Part shown: piece after piece, positions 1 to 7,123 of the stretch | Layout: each line of letters starts with the position of its first letter | Position numbering within the stretch: position 1 is the stretch's first letter | Source of the DNA: JANNHP01 sp031404455 | GTDB lineage: Bacteria; Planctomycetota; JAJSAM01; JAJVHW01 | Assembly: GCA_031404455.1 (NCBI GenBank) | Contig: JANNHP010000023.1 | Coordinates: forward strand, 1 to 27,322 | Length of the DNA stretch: 27,322 bases | Direction: 5' to 3' | Notes under the pieces: generated by a model | Seen by the model: the letters and a program-made list of their open reading frames with translations, nothing else | Database searches by the model: none | Told to the model about the DNA's origin: nothing | Translations under genes and position numbers: made by a program

Positions 1-95
<95 letters not shown>

Positions 96-155
96 TCGGC
101 GCTCGGCGCTCGTGCGGGTGAGAAGCCCGACGGGTCGGCACGGACGGCGTCGTCG

Positions 156-161
156 TATACT
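156..161 (+). promoter_or_regulatory. probable -10 box (TATACT) of the toxin-antitoxin operon, leaderless layout
   Basis: TATACT matches the -10 consensus at five of six bases and lies only 6 bases before the ATG at 168. The spacer is CCCTCC, so there is no Shine-Dalgarno. Transcription starting about 7 bases downstream of the box would begin at or near the A of the ATG. No convincing -35 is seen at 16-18 bases spacing. Confidence 0.5.
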
Positions 162-167
162 CCCTCC

Positions 168-446
168 ATGCCGACCCGACCGCAGCCCCGCCGAACGCGT
201 CCCAAGCACGCGCGCCGCGCGAAGCCCGCGCAGCGGATCACGGTCGATCCGGACCGCATGGGCGGCGTGCCCTGCATCCGCGATCTGCGGATCCCCGTCG
301 CCACCGTCGTCGCGATGGTCGCGGATCGCATGGACGAAGCGGACATCCTCGCCGCGTTCCCCGATCTCACCTCGGACGACATCCGATCCGCGCTGCACTA
401 CGCCGCGCGCGCCGTCGAGGATCGGGCCGTCGTCGCGTCGCGGTGA
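168..446 (+). CDS. DUF433 family antitoxin-like protein
   Basis: A 92-residue protein with the DUF433 pattern: an RITVDPDRMGG-CIRDLRIPV segment (about residues 24-44) followed by a helical stretch ending in AAFPDLTSDDIRSAL (about 60-74). DUF433 proteins are small helical, winged-helix-like proteins usually found as the antitoxin partner of a PIN-like toxin. In such systems the antitoxin would bind and neutralise the toxin and may repress the operon. The N-terminal 20 residues are very basic. The stop codon overlaps the GTG start of the next gene (GTGA), so the two are translationally coupled. The start is the only ATG before the domain and follows a -10-like TATACT box. Family assignment is from motif recognition only; antitoxin activity is inferred from the partner gene. 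Confidence 0.82.
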   Translation: MPTRPQPRRTRPKHARRAKPAQRITVDPDRMGGVPCIRDLRIPVATVVAMVADRMDEADILAAFPDLTSDDIRSALHYAARAVEDRAVVASR

Positions 447-844
447 GGTTCCTGATCGACAACGCGTTGTCCCCGGACGTCGCGCGCGACCTTCGGGCTC
501 TCGGTCACGACGCGATCCATGTGCGCGACGTGGGGCGAGCTCGTCAGCCGGACCATCTCATCTTCGACTTCGCCGCAGCGGTTCGGCGAGTCGTCGTCTC
601 CGCCGACACGGACTTCAGTCAACTCCTCGCCCTGCGCGGCACCCGTTCGCCGTCGGTGGTGCAGCTTCGCGACGGCACGGAACGAATCCCCGCGAAGCAG
701 GCGCCGCTCGTTCACCACTGGACCTCCGTTCACGCAGAGGCGCTTCTCGCCGGGGCGGTGCTGACGATCGAACGGGGCCGTTGTCGCGTGCGCGCACTCC
801 CCATCGCGCCGCCGCCGCGACGCAGGCGTCGAGAGCGCGACTGA
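443..844 (+). CDS. DUF5615 PIN-like toxin-family protein
   Basis: A 133-residue protein starting at GTG, overlapping the DUF433 stop by 4 bases. It shows the DUF5615 PIN-like layout: an N-terminal strand with an acidic residue (FLIDNALSPDVA, D6), then GHDAIHVRDVG (21-31), a D/E-containing helix around 37-45, and VVSADTDFSQLL (51-62) with D55 and D57. These acidic residues correspond to the metal-binding positions of PIN-type ribonucleases, so the protein probably cleaves RNA when unopposed; that activity is inferred from the family. The C terminus carries an Arg/Pro-rich tail (about 112-133) longer than I would expect for the family. Gene order antitoxin then toxin is the usual one for this pair. 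A non-toxic PIN-like role cannot be excluded. Confidence 0.82.
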   Translation: MRFLIDNALSPDVARDLRALGHDAIHVRDVGRARQPDHLIFDFAAAVRRVVVSADTDFSQLLALRGTRSPSVVQLRDGTERIPAKQAPLVHHWTSVHAEALLAGAVLTIERGRCRVRALPIAPPPRRRRRERD

Positions 845-927
845 GGGGTCGGCGCGCGACGTCAGCAGCCCCGCGCAGAAGAAGCGCCCGCGCCTCCCGA
901 TCGAGCGGGCGAAGGCGCTTCAGGTCG

Positions 928-1317
928 TCAGACCGTGTGCCTCGAGTCTCGTACATAGACCACCGTCAAGTTGGTAGCGAACGCTGGCAGTACGACCGCA
1001 TCGAGGAGGCGATCGCGATCAAGCGCGCCCGGCAACGCGCTCGGGAGAACCTCAAGGAGCCGCTCCCAGCCGCAGAGCTGTTCGTCGAGCTCGACGCTCT
1101 GCCCGTCTGCCAATTCGATCAGGAGGCACACGAGATCATACGCAAACAGGTCTCGCTTGTAGGCCGTCACCCGAGACACGTCAGCCCAGTTCAGTCGAGC
1201 GATGGGGTTCGCGGCTGGTCCGGTCGGGTCGACAACCTGTAGGCCTGAGTCATCGACGACGATCCGCCTCGCGGGTGCGCCGGCCGGGTCGAGGCGAGCG
1301 CGATTTGTCCAGGTCAC
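928..1317 (-). CDS. small conserved protein of unknown function
   Basis: A 129-residue protein read from a GTG that overlaps the gatB stop (GTGA). Visible features are a mid-region RVTAYKRDLFAYDLVCLLIEL (about 49-69), an acidic LDEQLCGWERLLEVLPSALPG stretch (77-97), and a C-terminal PAFATNLTVVYVR (111-123). I recognise this pattern (YKRDL..vDli...i, eGf..ll..lP, FatNlTvly) from uncharacterised conserved bacterial proteins, but know no function. There is no signal peptide or membrane segment. Codon use and the tight coupling to gatB make it very likely a real gene and the last member of the gat transcript. A role in amidotransferase function is not implied by the sequence. Confidence 0.72.
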   Translation of the reverse strand: MTWTNRARLDPAGAPARRIVVDDSGLQVVDPTGPAANPIARLNWADVSRVTAYKRDLFAYDLVCLLIELADGQSVELDEQLCGWERLLEVLPSALPGALDRDRLLDAVVLPAFATNLTVVYVRDSRHTV

Positions 1318-2768
1318 CCCGCGGGCGGCCCCAACGCCCGCTCCAGCATCTCCTTCACGGTCTTCGCGTCCGCCGTCCCGCGCGTCTCCTTCATCACCGC
1401 GCCGACGAGCACGCCGATGACGCCGAGTTTCCCCTCGCGGTACTTCGCGACGATCTCCGCGTTCGCGGCGAGCACGCTCGCGATCACCGCGTCGAGCGAC
1501 GCGGCGGACGTCGCGGCGAGTCCCTTCTCCTTCACGATCTCCGCCCACCCGCGGCCGGTCGCGAGCATCTCCGGCAGGACGACGCTCTTCGCCGCCTCGC
1601 GCGGGATGTCGCCCTTCGCGACGGCCTTCAGGAATCCGCCGAAGGCATTCGGCGCGAGCGGGAACTTCTCGAAGCCGTCGCGCAGCACGTACGTCATCGT
1701 CCAGTTCGCGGCGAGCTTCGCGTCGCCCGCAGACTTCGCGACCTCCTCGTACCAGTCGCCGAGCGGGCGCGTGGACGAGAGGACGAGCGCGTCGGCGGGG
1801 GAGAGGCCGAGCTTCGCGACGTAGCGCTCGCGGCGGGCGCGCGGCATCTCGGGGAACTTTGTCACCTTGTCGGCGCGGATCTCGTCGGCGCGGCGCGCGG
1901 CGATCGTCACGGGCGGAAGGTCCGGCTCGGGGAAGTAGCGGTAGTCCGCGGCCTCCTCCTTCTCGCGCTGGACGAACGTTTCGCGCTTCGCGTCGTCCCA
2001 TCCGCGCGTCTGCTTCGGACGCGGACCGCGCGGGCCGCCGGCGAGGAGATCCGTGACCTGCCGCGCGGTCTCGTACTCGATCGCGTTGCGCACGGCGGCG
2101 AACGAGTTGAGGTTCTTGAGCTCGACGATCCGCGTCGGCACCCACTCCTCGCCCATCTTCACTTCGACGTTCACGTTCGGCTCGCAGCGCAGTTGCGCCT
2201 TCTCCATGTCGCAGTCGCTGACGCCGAGGTACTGCATGATCCGCTTCAGCTCTTCGAGATAGGCACTCGCGTCGGCGGCGGAGTGGATGTCGGGATGCGT
2301 CACGACCTCGAGCAGCGGCGTGCCGCAGCGGTTGTAGTCGATGAGCGCCGTGCCGTCGGGCTGGTGCGTCGTCTTGCCCGTGTCCTCTTCGAGGTGCGCG
2401 CGCTGCACGCGAATGGTGACGGGGCCGGCGTCGCCGTCGATGACGACGCGGCCGTCGGTCGCGAGCGGCTTGTCGTACTGCGTGATCTGGTAGCCCTTCG
2501 CGAGGTCGGGATAGAAGTAGTTCTTCCGGTCCCACTTCGTGAAGGCAGCGATCGTGCAGCCGAGACCGAGCCCGCCGCGGATGGCCTGGTCGAGGGCGCC
2601 GCGCGAGAGGACCGGCAGCGAACCCGGGAGACCGAGGCACGTCGGGCAGACGTTCGTGTTCGGCTCGGCGCCAAACGTCACCGCGCACGCGCACCAGCAC
2701 TTCGTCGCCGTGCGGAGTTGGATGTGGCATTCCATCCCGACGATGAGGCGGTGTTCGGGGAGGGTCAT
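1314..2768 (-). CDS. gatB: aspartyl/glutamyl-tRNA(Asn/Gln) amidotransferase subunit B
   Basis: A 484-residue protein, close to the usual 475-480 of GatB. GatB binds the misacylated Glu-tRNA(Gln) or Asp-tRNA(Asn), phosphorylates the acyl group with ATP and transfers ammonia delivered from GatA. Diagnostic segments are IVGMECHIQL at the N terminus, the zinc-binding pairs C26-x-C28 and C41-x2-C44 around FGAEPNTNVCPTCLGLPG, then DRKNYFYPDLAKGYQITQ, and a C-terminal YqeY-like helical domain ending AKTVKEMLERAL. I chose the ATG at 2768 because family proteins begin just before the IVGxE motif; an upstream in-frame ATG at 2831 would add residues encoded by a palindromic repeat. The gene lies 142 bases downstream of gatA with a REP doublet in the gap, and its stop overlaps the start of the next small gene. 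Confidence 0.97.
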   Translation of the reverse strand: MTLPEHRLIVGMECHIQLRTATKCWCACAVTFGAEPNTNVCPTCLGLPGSLPVLSRGALDQAIRGGLGLGCTIAAFTKWDRKNYFYPDLAKGYQITQYDKPLATDGRVVIDGDAGPVTIRVQRAHLEEDTGKTTHQPDGTALIDYNRCGTPLLEVVTHPDIHSAADASAYLEELKRIMQYLGVSDCDMEKAQLRCEPNVNVEVKMGEEWVPTRIVELKNLNSFAAVRNAIEYETARQVTDLLAGGPRGPRPKQTRGWDDAKRETFVQREKEEAADYRYFPEPDLPPVTIAARRADEIRADKVTKFPEMPRARRERYVAKLGLSPADALVLSSTRPLGDWYEEVAKSAGDAKLAANWTMTYVLRDGFEKFPLAPNAFGGFLKAVAKGDIPREAAKSVVLPEMLATGRGWAEIVKEKGLAATSAASLDAVIASVLAANAEIVAKYREGKLGVIGVLVGAVMKETRGTADAKTVKEMLERALGPPAG

Positions 2769-2790
2769 GATCTGTCGTCGCCTTGCCGTT

Positions 2791-2881
2791 GTAGGGGCGA
2801 CCCATGGGTCGCCCGCCGTGGCAGGACGCAACCGCGACGATCGCGAGATCGGTCGGCGGGCGACGCATGCGTCGCCCCTAC
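2791..2881. repeat. REP doublet (REPIN-like) in the gatA-gatB gap
   Basis: Two 27-base arms (2791-2817 and 2855-2881) are inverted copies differing at two positions, separated by 37 bases. Each arm starts, reading inward, with GTAG and contains a perfect 20-base palindrome (GGGCGACCCATGGGTCGCCC on the left, GGGCGACGCATGCGTCGCCC on the right). The two differences are compensated within each arm, so both hairpins are preserved. A GTAG tetranucleotide beside a hairpin is the hallmark of REP sequences mobilised by RAYT (IS200-like, TnpA-REP) transposases, and two inverted REPs form a REPIN. No RAYT gene is in the window. The element would be transcribed between gatA and gatB. Confidence 0.82.
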
Positions 2882-2910
2882 AGAGGGCAATGCAAGATGA
2901 TGCCTGATGT

Positions 2911-4521
2911 TCATCGGTACGCCTCCGGCAGCGGCGCCGCGCCGTACGTGCGTTCCAACTCGCCCGCGACGCGGAAGACGAGGTCCTCGCGCAGCGCGGG
3001 CGCCACGATCTGCAGGCCGACGGGCAGGCCCGACGACGTCGCGCCGACGGGCGAGGACGTGGCCGGGAGTCCCGCGAGACTCGCGGGGATCGTGAAGAGG
3101 TCGCAGAGGTACATCGCGAGCGGGTCGTCGGCCTTCGCGCCGATCGCGAACGCGGGGAAGGGCGACGTCGGCGAGACGATGACGTCGCACGTCTCGAACG
3201 CCCTCGCGAAGTCGTTCGCGATGAGACGCCGCACGCAGAGCGCCTTCTCGTAGAAGGCCTCCGAGTAGCCCGCCGAGAGCGCGAACGTGCCGAGGAGGAT
3301 GCGGCGCTTCACCTCGGCCCCGAAGCCGCGCTCGCGCGTCTCGGCCAGCATCGCGTCCAGCGATGCCGTAGGGGCGGACCCCTGTGTCCGCCCGTCGTCG
3401 AGCGGCGACCGATAGCCGAACCGCACGCCGTCGTAGCGCGCGAGGTTCGACGACGCCTCGCTCGGCGCGACGAGGTAGTAGACGGCGACCGCGTGCTCGG
3501 CCGCGGGGAGGTCGACATCCACCGTCGTCGCGCCCGCGGCGCGGATCGCCGCGACGGCGTCGTCGCACCGCCCGCGGACCTCCGCGTCCACGCCGTCCGC
3601 CGCGCGGAGCACGCCGACGCGCAGGCCGCGGACGTCCTGATCGAGCGCCGTGCAGCGTCCGCCCGCGAGTTCCGGCGCCCACTCGGCGCCGAAGCGATGC
3701 ACGGTCGTCGCGTCGCCGGCGTCGCCGCCGGACATCACTTCGAGTGCGAGCGCCACGTCGCCGACGTTCCTCGCCAGCGGCCCGATCCGGTCGAGCGAAC
3801 TGCCGAACGCGATGAGCCCGCGACGCGACACGCGGCCGTACGTGCCCATCATCCCGTGGACCCCGCAGAGCGACGCCGGCTGACGGATCGAACCGCCCGT
3901 GTCGCTGCCGAACGCCAGCGTAGCCAGACCTGCGGCGACGGCCGCGGCGCTGCCGCCCGACGATCCGCCCGGGACGAGTCGCGGATCCCACGGGTTCTTC
4001 GTCGGCCCGAAGGCGCTGTTCTCGGTGGACGAACCCATCGCGAACTCGTCGAGGTTCGTCTTGCCGAGAGGGACGGCGCCCGCGGTGACGAGGCGCGCCA
4101 CGGCGTCGGCGTCGTAGGGCGGCATCCAGCCCGCGAGGATCTTCGACGCGCACGTCGCGGGCATGTGGCGCAGGCAGAGGTTGTCCTTCAGCGCGACGGG
4201 CACGCCCGCGAGCGGCCCCGGGTCGTGGCCCGCGGCGACCTTCGCGTCCACGCCGCGCGCGTGCGCGAGCGTGAGGCGCGGGTTGACGTGCAGGAACGCG
4301 TTCAGCGACGGGTTGAACTTCTCGATGCGCGCGAGGAAGTGCGCCGCAACGTCGGCCGCGGCGATTGTCCGGCTCCGCACGCCCGCGGCGATGGCGCGGG
4401 CGCTCAGTTCGTGGAACTCTGGGGCACTGCCCGACTCGCCACCGGCGAGTCCGGCTCCCGTCCTTCGCCCGGGACCGTGCCCGTTCCGTCCTCTGTCCTC
4501 GCGGCCCTCGTCGTCACTCAT
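2911..4521 (-). CDS. gatA: aspartyl/glutamyl-tRNA(Asn/Gln) amidotransferase subunit A
   Basis: A 536-residue amidase-signature protein that hydrolyses glutamine and channels ammonia to GatB. The Ser-cisSer-Lys triad can be placed: K112 in ALKDNL, S187 in GGSSGGSAAAVAAG and S211 in DTGGSIRQPA. The spacings (75 and 24 residues) equal those of the Staphylococcus aureus enzyme as I recall them. The C-terminal half has RRILLGTFALS, IVSPTSPFPAF and GLPVGLQIV. The start ATG overlaps the gatC stop (ATGA). Two oddities raise the length above the usual 480-490: a Gly/Arg-rich N-terminal extension of about 35 residues, and a roughly 10-residue insertion near 377-385 that is exactly an embedded REP sequence. 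The insertion falls in a variable loop between the GYRS and GFGAEVKRR segments, so the enzyme is probably active. Confidence 0.97.
   Translation of the reverse strand: MSDDEGREDRGRNGHGPGRRTGAGLAGGESGSAPEFHELSARAIAAGVRSRTIAAADVAAHFLARIEKFNPSLNAFLHVNPRLTLAHARGVDAKVAAGHDPGPLAGVPVALKDNLCLRHMPATCASKILAGWMPPYDADAVARLVTAGAVPLGKTNLDEFAMGSSTENSAFGPTKNPWDPRLVPGGSSGGSAAAVAAGLATLAFGSDTGGSIRQPASLCGVHGMMGTYGRVSRRGLIAFGSSLDRIGPLARNVGDVALALEVMSGGDAGDATTVHRFGAEWAPELAGGRCTALDQDVRGLRVGVLRAADGVDAEVRGRCDDAVAAIRAAGATTVDVDLPAAEHAVAVYYLVAPSEASSNLARYDGVRFGYRSPLDDGRTQGSAPTASLDAMLAETRERGFGAEVKRRILLGTFALSAGYSEAFYEKALCVRRLIANDFARAFETCDVIVSPTSPFPAFAIGAKADDPLAMYLCDLFTIPASLAGLPATSSPVGATSSGLPVGLQIVAPALREDLVFRVAGELERTYGAAPLPEAYR
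3368..3393. repeat. single REP sequence embedded in gatA
   Basis: The + strand reads GTAG followed by a hairpin: stem GGGCGGAC, six-base loop CCCTGT, stem GTCCGCCC. It shares its first nine bases (GTAGGGGCG) with the arms of the doublet at 2791-2881 but has a different palindrome core. On the coding strand it is translated in frame as GRTQGSAPT at about residues 377-385 of GatA, matching the extra residues relative to other GatA proteins. Confidence 0.72.
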
Positions 4522-4802
4522 TCCGCCATCACCCGCGGCACGCGGAACTGCCCGTCCTTCGCGTCGGGCGCGGCGGCGAGCGCCTCGCCCTGCAAGAGGC
4601 CCGCGCGCGGTTCGTCGTCGCGGAGCACGTCGGTCAAGGGCAGCGGGTGATCGAGGGGTGTGACGCCGTCGGTCGGCACGGCGCGCAGGCGCTCGAGGTG
4701 GCCGAGGATTCCCGTGAACTGCGCCGCGATCTTCGCGACCTCGTCGTCGCGGAGGCGCAGCCGCGCGAGTCCCGCGATCTTGCGGATGTCCTCCGGCGTC
4801 AT
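4518..4802 (-). CDS. gatC: aspartyl/glutamyl-tRNA(Asn/Gln) amidotransferase subunit C
   Basis: A 94-residue protein, the normal size for GatC, the small subunit that wraps around and stabilises the GatA-GatB interface. It begins MTPEDIRKIAGLARLRL, the typical GatC N-terminal helix, continues with FTGILGHLERLRAVPTDGV (about 29-47) and HPLPLTDVLRDDEP (52-65), and ends in the characteristic GQFRVPRVMAE. The ATG at 4802 lies two bases after the stop of the upstream hydrolase gene, and the TGA stop overlaps the gatA ATG. This gives the common gatC-gatA-gatB order. It is presumably expressed by readthrough and translational coupling from upstream, since there is no room for a separate promoter outside coding sequence. 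Confidence 0.95.
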   Translation of the reverse strand: MTPEDIRKIAGLARLRLRDDEVAKIAAQFTGILGHLERLRAVPTDGVTPLDHPLPLTDVLRDDEPRAGLLQGEALAAAPDAKDGQFRVPRVMAE

Positions 4803-4804
4803 GG

Positions 4805-6034
4805 CTACTGCGTGAGCACGGCGGCGACGCCGGCGATGACGCTGAGGTCCGCGGCGATGGTGAGGTGCGTGCCGGCGCCCATGTCGTGCGGCGTGATCAC
4901 AGCGCGCCACGCGGCGACCTCGTCCATCGTCACGCTGTGCGCGGGGACGACGCCGTCGCCCGAGCCGGTCGCGATCGCGGCGGGGTCGATCGCGCCGCCC
5001 GCCTGGAGTGCCGAGATGCTCACGACGTCCACCGTGCCGAGCTCGCCGGCGCCGGTCGACGTGTAGAAGAACGCGTCGAACGTGGCTCCCGCGGGCGGCG
5101 CGACCGTGTTCAGCGCGGTCAGGGGCGTGGACGGATCGCCGAGGAGCGCCGAGAGCAGGATGTTCGTCAGCGGCCCCGCGGGCGTCACCCAGGCGTAGGT
5201 CGGGTAGAGGTTCCGGAGCGACTCTTTCGCGTCGGGCGAGAGGAGCTGCTCGGCGATCCCCGCGAGCGCCGGGTTCGTCGCGAGGAGATCGTCGAGCTGG
5301 CCCGAGTTCGAGAGTCCGACCGCGGCGTACGCGATGGGGCAGCCGAGGTTCGGCGTCGCGATGAACACGCAGCGCCGCACGCGGCTGCCGCCGCCCTGCG
5401 ACATGAAGCTCCTCGTCACGACGCCGCCGTACGAGTAGCCGACGACGTCCACCTTGGCGAAGATCGTGCCCTTCAGCGCCGCGGCGACGGGCTTCGCGAG
5501 GTTTTTGCCGAGCGTCGAGAGCGACGCGGTGAGGCTCGGGTACTCGTGGACGACGAGCGTCGGGTGCGCGCCCGTCGTGGTGTACACGCCGCCTGCGGCG
5601 ACGTTGAGCGCCGCGGCGAACGCGTCGAAGGCGCCGGGCGCCGACTCGTTCCCGAAGCCCGGCAGCACGATGCACGGCACGGGCACGGTGGCCGTCACGT
5701 GCTGGCGCACCTCCGCGCCGCCCTTCTCGCGGGCGACGACGTCCACGTCGAAGACGAGGTTCGTGGTGAGCGCGCGGAGGCGGAGCTTCTTCGCGTCGAC
5801 CTTGAGCGTCACGGTCCGACTGCCCGCCTTCGCCCTCTTGCGCAAGCTGAAGGGGTTCCCGTTGACGGTCCCCTCGACGGCGACCTCGCCGGGCAGGGCG
5901 AGCGTCGATTCGATCGTCACGTCGAGGCGGCGTCCCTTCGAGACGATGGAGGTGACGCGGTCGAGGACGGGGTCGGCGAAGGCCGACGCGGTCATGGCGA
6001 CGAGGGCGGATGCGGCGAGCGCGATGCGTTTCAC
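4805..6034 (-). CDS. secreted alpha/beta-hydrolase, lipase-like
   Basis: A 409-residue protein starting at GTG 6034, preceded by a GAGAGGA ribosome binding site. The first 21 residues (VKRIALAASALVAMTASAFA then DP) form a Sec signal peptide. Residues 22-115 look like a beta-rich N-terminal domain. The hydrolase domain begins at PCIVLPGFGNE (120-130, oxyanion region), has the nucleophile elbow GYSYGG with S201, a conserved IATPNLGCP segment (225-233), a likely acid D360 in GSGDGVVP and a likely catalytic H390 in GTHLTIA. This arrangement suits triacylglycerol lipases or other exported esterases; the substrate cannot be told. Its start overlaps the stop of the DinB-like gene (GTGA), and gatC starts two bases after its stop. 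An exported enzyme heading a tRNA amidation operon is unusual. Confidence 0.85.
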   Translation of the reverse strand: MKRIALAASALVAMTASAFADPVLDRVTSIVSKGRRLDVTIESTLALPGEVAVEGTVNGNPFSLRKRAKAGSRTVTLKVDAKKLRLRALTTNLVFDVDVVAREKGGAEVRQHVTATVPVPCIVLPGFGNESAPGAFDAFAAALNVAAGGVYTTTGAHPTLVVHEYPSLTASLSTLGKNLAKPVAAALKGTIFAKVDVVGYSYGGVVTRSFMSQGGGSRVRRCVFIATPNLGCPIAYAAVGLSNSGQLDDLLATNPALAGIAEQLLSPDAKESLRNLYPTYAWVTPAGPLTNILLSALLGDPSTPLTALNTVAPPAGATFDAFFYTSTGAGELGTVDVVSISALQAGGAIDPAAIATGSGDGVVPAHSVTMDEVAAWRAVITPHDMGAGTHLTIAADLSVIAGVAAVLTQ

Positions 6035-6537
6035 GGTACGTTCCTCTCGCGGCAGTTCCGCGCGATGATCTCGATCTGACGGAGATGGTCGGAGTCGTGG
6101 CGCGACCAGCGGTTCACGACGTCGGCGAAGGTGGCGTTGCCGAGATCCGGGTGACGGACGGGCCGGGCCCAATCGGGTTCACCCGTGGGCTCGACGAGCT
6201 CCACGTTCGCCTTGCGGAGCTTCTCCCACTCCTCGAACACGTGCAGGAACGTGCGTCCCGCGTAGCGCGCCTCGTCCACGTAGTGCTCCTGGTCCACCGG
6301 CTCGAGCTTCGGGTTCTCCTCCTCGAGCACGCGGCGCAGGCGGACCCCGAAGACGTCCCGCTCCATGTCGAGCAGGTGGGTCATGTGCTCGAGGATCGAC
6401 AGCTTCCCGACGCCGGGTTTGCGCCGGTAGTCCTCTTCGGTCAGCCCGCGGCAGGCGTCGCCGAGCGCCGCGGGACCCGCGCGCGTCCGCTCCAGGCAGG
6501 CGTCGAGGAACGCCCGGTCCTTCGTCTGTTCCGACAC
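6031..6537 (-). CDS. DinB-like (DUF664/YfiT-type) protein
   Basis: A 168-residue protein of the DinB/YfiT four-helix-bundle superfamily. These proteins bind a divalent metal through three histidines and include thiol-dependent S-transferases. Here the likely ligands are the His of SILEHMTH (H51) and the pair in SRHDSDHLRQIE (H147 and H151, an H-x3-H). The middle holds FLHVFEEWEKLRKAN, typical of the third helix. I prefer the GTG at 6537, giving VSEQTKDRAFLDACLERT, because a TATGCT box sits 7 bases upstream as in other apparently leaderless genes here. An ATG at 6549 would add four residues but lies inside that box. The stop overlaps the next gene's GTG start. The role in this organism is unknown. 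Confidence 0.82.
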   Translation of the reverse strand: MSEQTKDRAFLDACLERTRAGPAALGDACRGLTEEDYRRKPGVGKLSILEHMTHLLDMERDVFGVRLRRVLEEENPKLEPVDQEHYVDEARYAGRTFLHVFEEWEKLRKANVELVEPTGEPDWARPVRHPDLGNATFADVVNRWSRHDSDHLRQIEIIARNCRERNVP

Positions 6538-6544
6538 GGCGCGG

Positions 6545-6550
6545 AGCATA
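6545..6550 (-). promoter_or_regulatory. probable -10 box (TATGCT) for the DinB-hydrolase-gatCAB run
   Basis: On the minus strand TATGCT is followed by the 7 bases CCGCGCC and then the GTG at 6537. There is no Shine-Dalgarno between them. This layout matches the box before the gene at 168 and suggests a leaderless mRNA that may extend through gatB. It is the only clear promoter-like signal upstream of this run. Confidence 0.42.
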
Positions 6551-6700
6551 CCCGAGAACGCCGCCCGCCCGGCAACCCGCAGCGGTCGGCCGGCCGGCGG
6601 ACCGCGTTCCCGGTGGGATTCGCGCTGGGCCAGGCTCGCCGGGGCCGCTCGCGCGTCCAACGAGGGGCCGGCGCCCGTCGGCTCGGATGGAGGGTCGAAC

Positions 6701-7099
6701 ATGCGGAGCGTCGCCTGGATCGTCGCGGTGAGTCTCGTCGCCGGGTGCGCGTCGCGTCCCGACCCGGAGCCACCGCCCGTCCGCGAGACGACCCCCGTCG
6801 CCGCGCGCGCCTCCGAGCCTCCCGTCCCCTGGCTGCACGAGCACCCGCCGCTCCTGCTCGAGGGCACGCTGCCGCCGGAGCCCCCGCCGATCCTCACCGA
6901 AGCGGAGGCTCTGCGCCGCGCGAGCGTCGACGGCAAGTACACGAAGCTCCTGACGTCGATCGCCGTCCCGGACGACCTCGCCGCATACGGTGTCTTCCGC
7001 GACTGGGGACGGTGGGAGGGCACGAGCTACGCCGGTTTCGAAGGGCTCCCGCCCGGCAACTGGGTCTACGTGTATCCGCGGTGGTACGTGTGGGAGTGA
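6701..7099 (+). CDS. lipoprotein of unknown function with a C-terminal W/Y-rich motif
   Basis: A 132-residue protein with a lipoprotein signal: MRSVAWIVAVSLVAGCAS places a lipobox LVAGC with the cysteine at 16, so the mature protein is probably membrane-anchored. A Pro-rich linker (about 20-65) follows. The C-terminal domain reads AAYGVFRDWGRWEGTSYAGF and ends GNWVYVYPRWYVWE, an aromatic-rich pattern I associate with uncharacterised short secreted proteins. There is a good ribosome binding site (GGAGGG) 7 bases before the ATG. It diverges from the DinB gene across about 160 bases and converges on the AsmA-like gene, ending 24 bases from it. The function is not known; a surface or periplasmic structural role is a guess. 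Confidence 0.78.
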   Translation: MRSVAWIVAVSLVAGCASRPDPEPPPVRETTPVAARASEPPVPWLHEHPPLLLEGTLPPEPPPILTEAEALRRASVDGKYTKLLTSIAVPDDLAAYGVFRDWGRWEGTSYAGFEGLPPGNWVYVYPRWYVWE

Positions 7100-7123
7100 G
7101 GTGAGGCTCGCCGGGAGAGACGT

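Noticed and set aside
96..112. GGCGCTC short tandem repeat after the poly-C tract as a functional repeat
   Set aside because: There are only two adjacent copies beside an artefact; too short to interpret.
112..1242. Long + strand open frame across the toxin-antitoxin pair and the start of the gat region
   Set aside because: Its product is Arg/Ser/Pro-rich with no domain and lies in a different frame over three well-supported genes; it is a product of high GC content.
2769..2831. gatB start at an upstream ATG (2831)
   Set aside because: The added residues are encoded by the REP palindrome, and GatB proteins start right before the IVGxE motif, so ATG 2768 fits better.
1275..2900. 541-codon + strand frame opposite gatB
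   Set aside because: It is the antisense shadow of gatB: Arg-rich composition and no motif.
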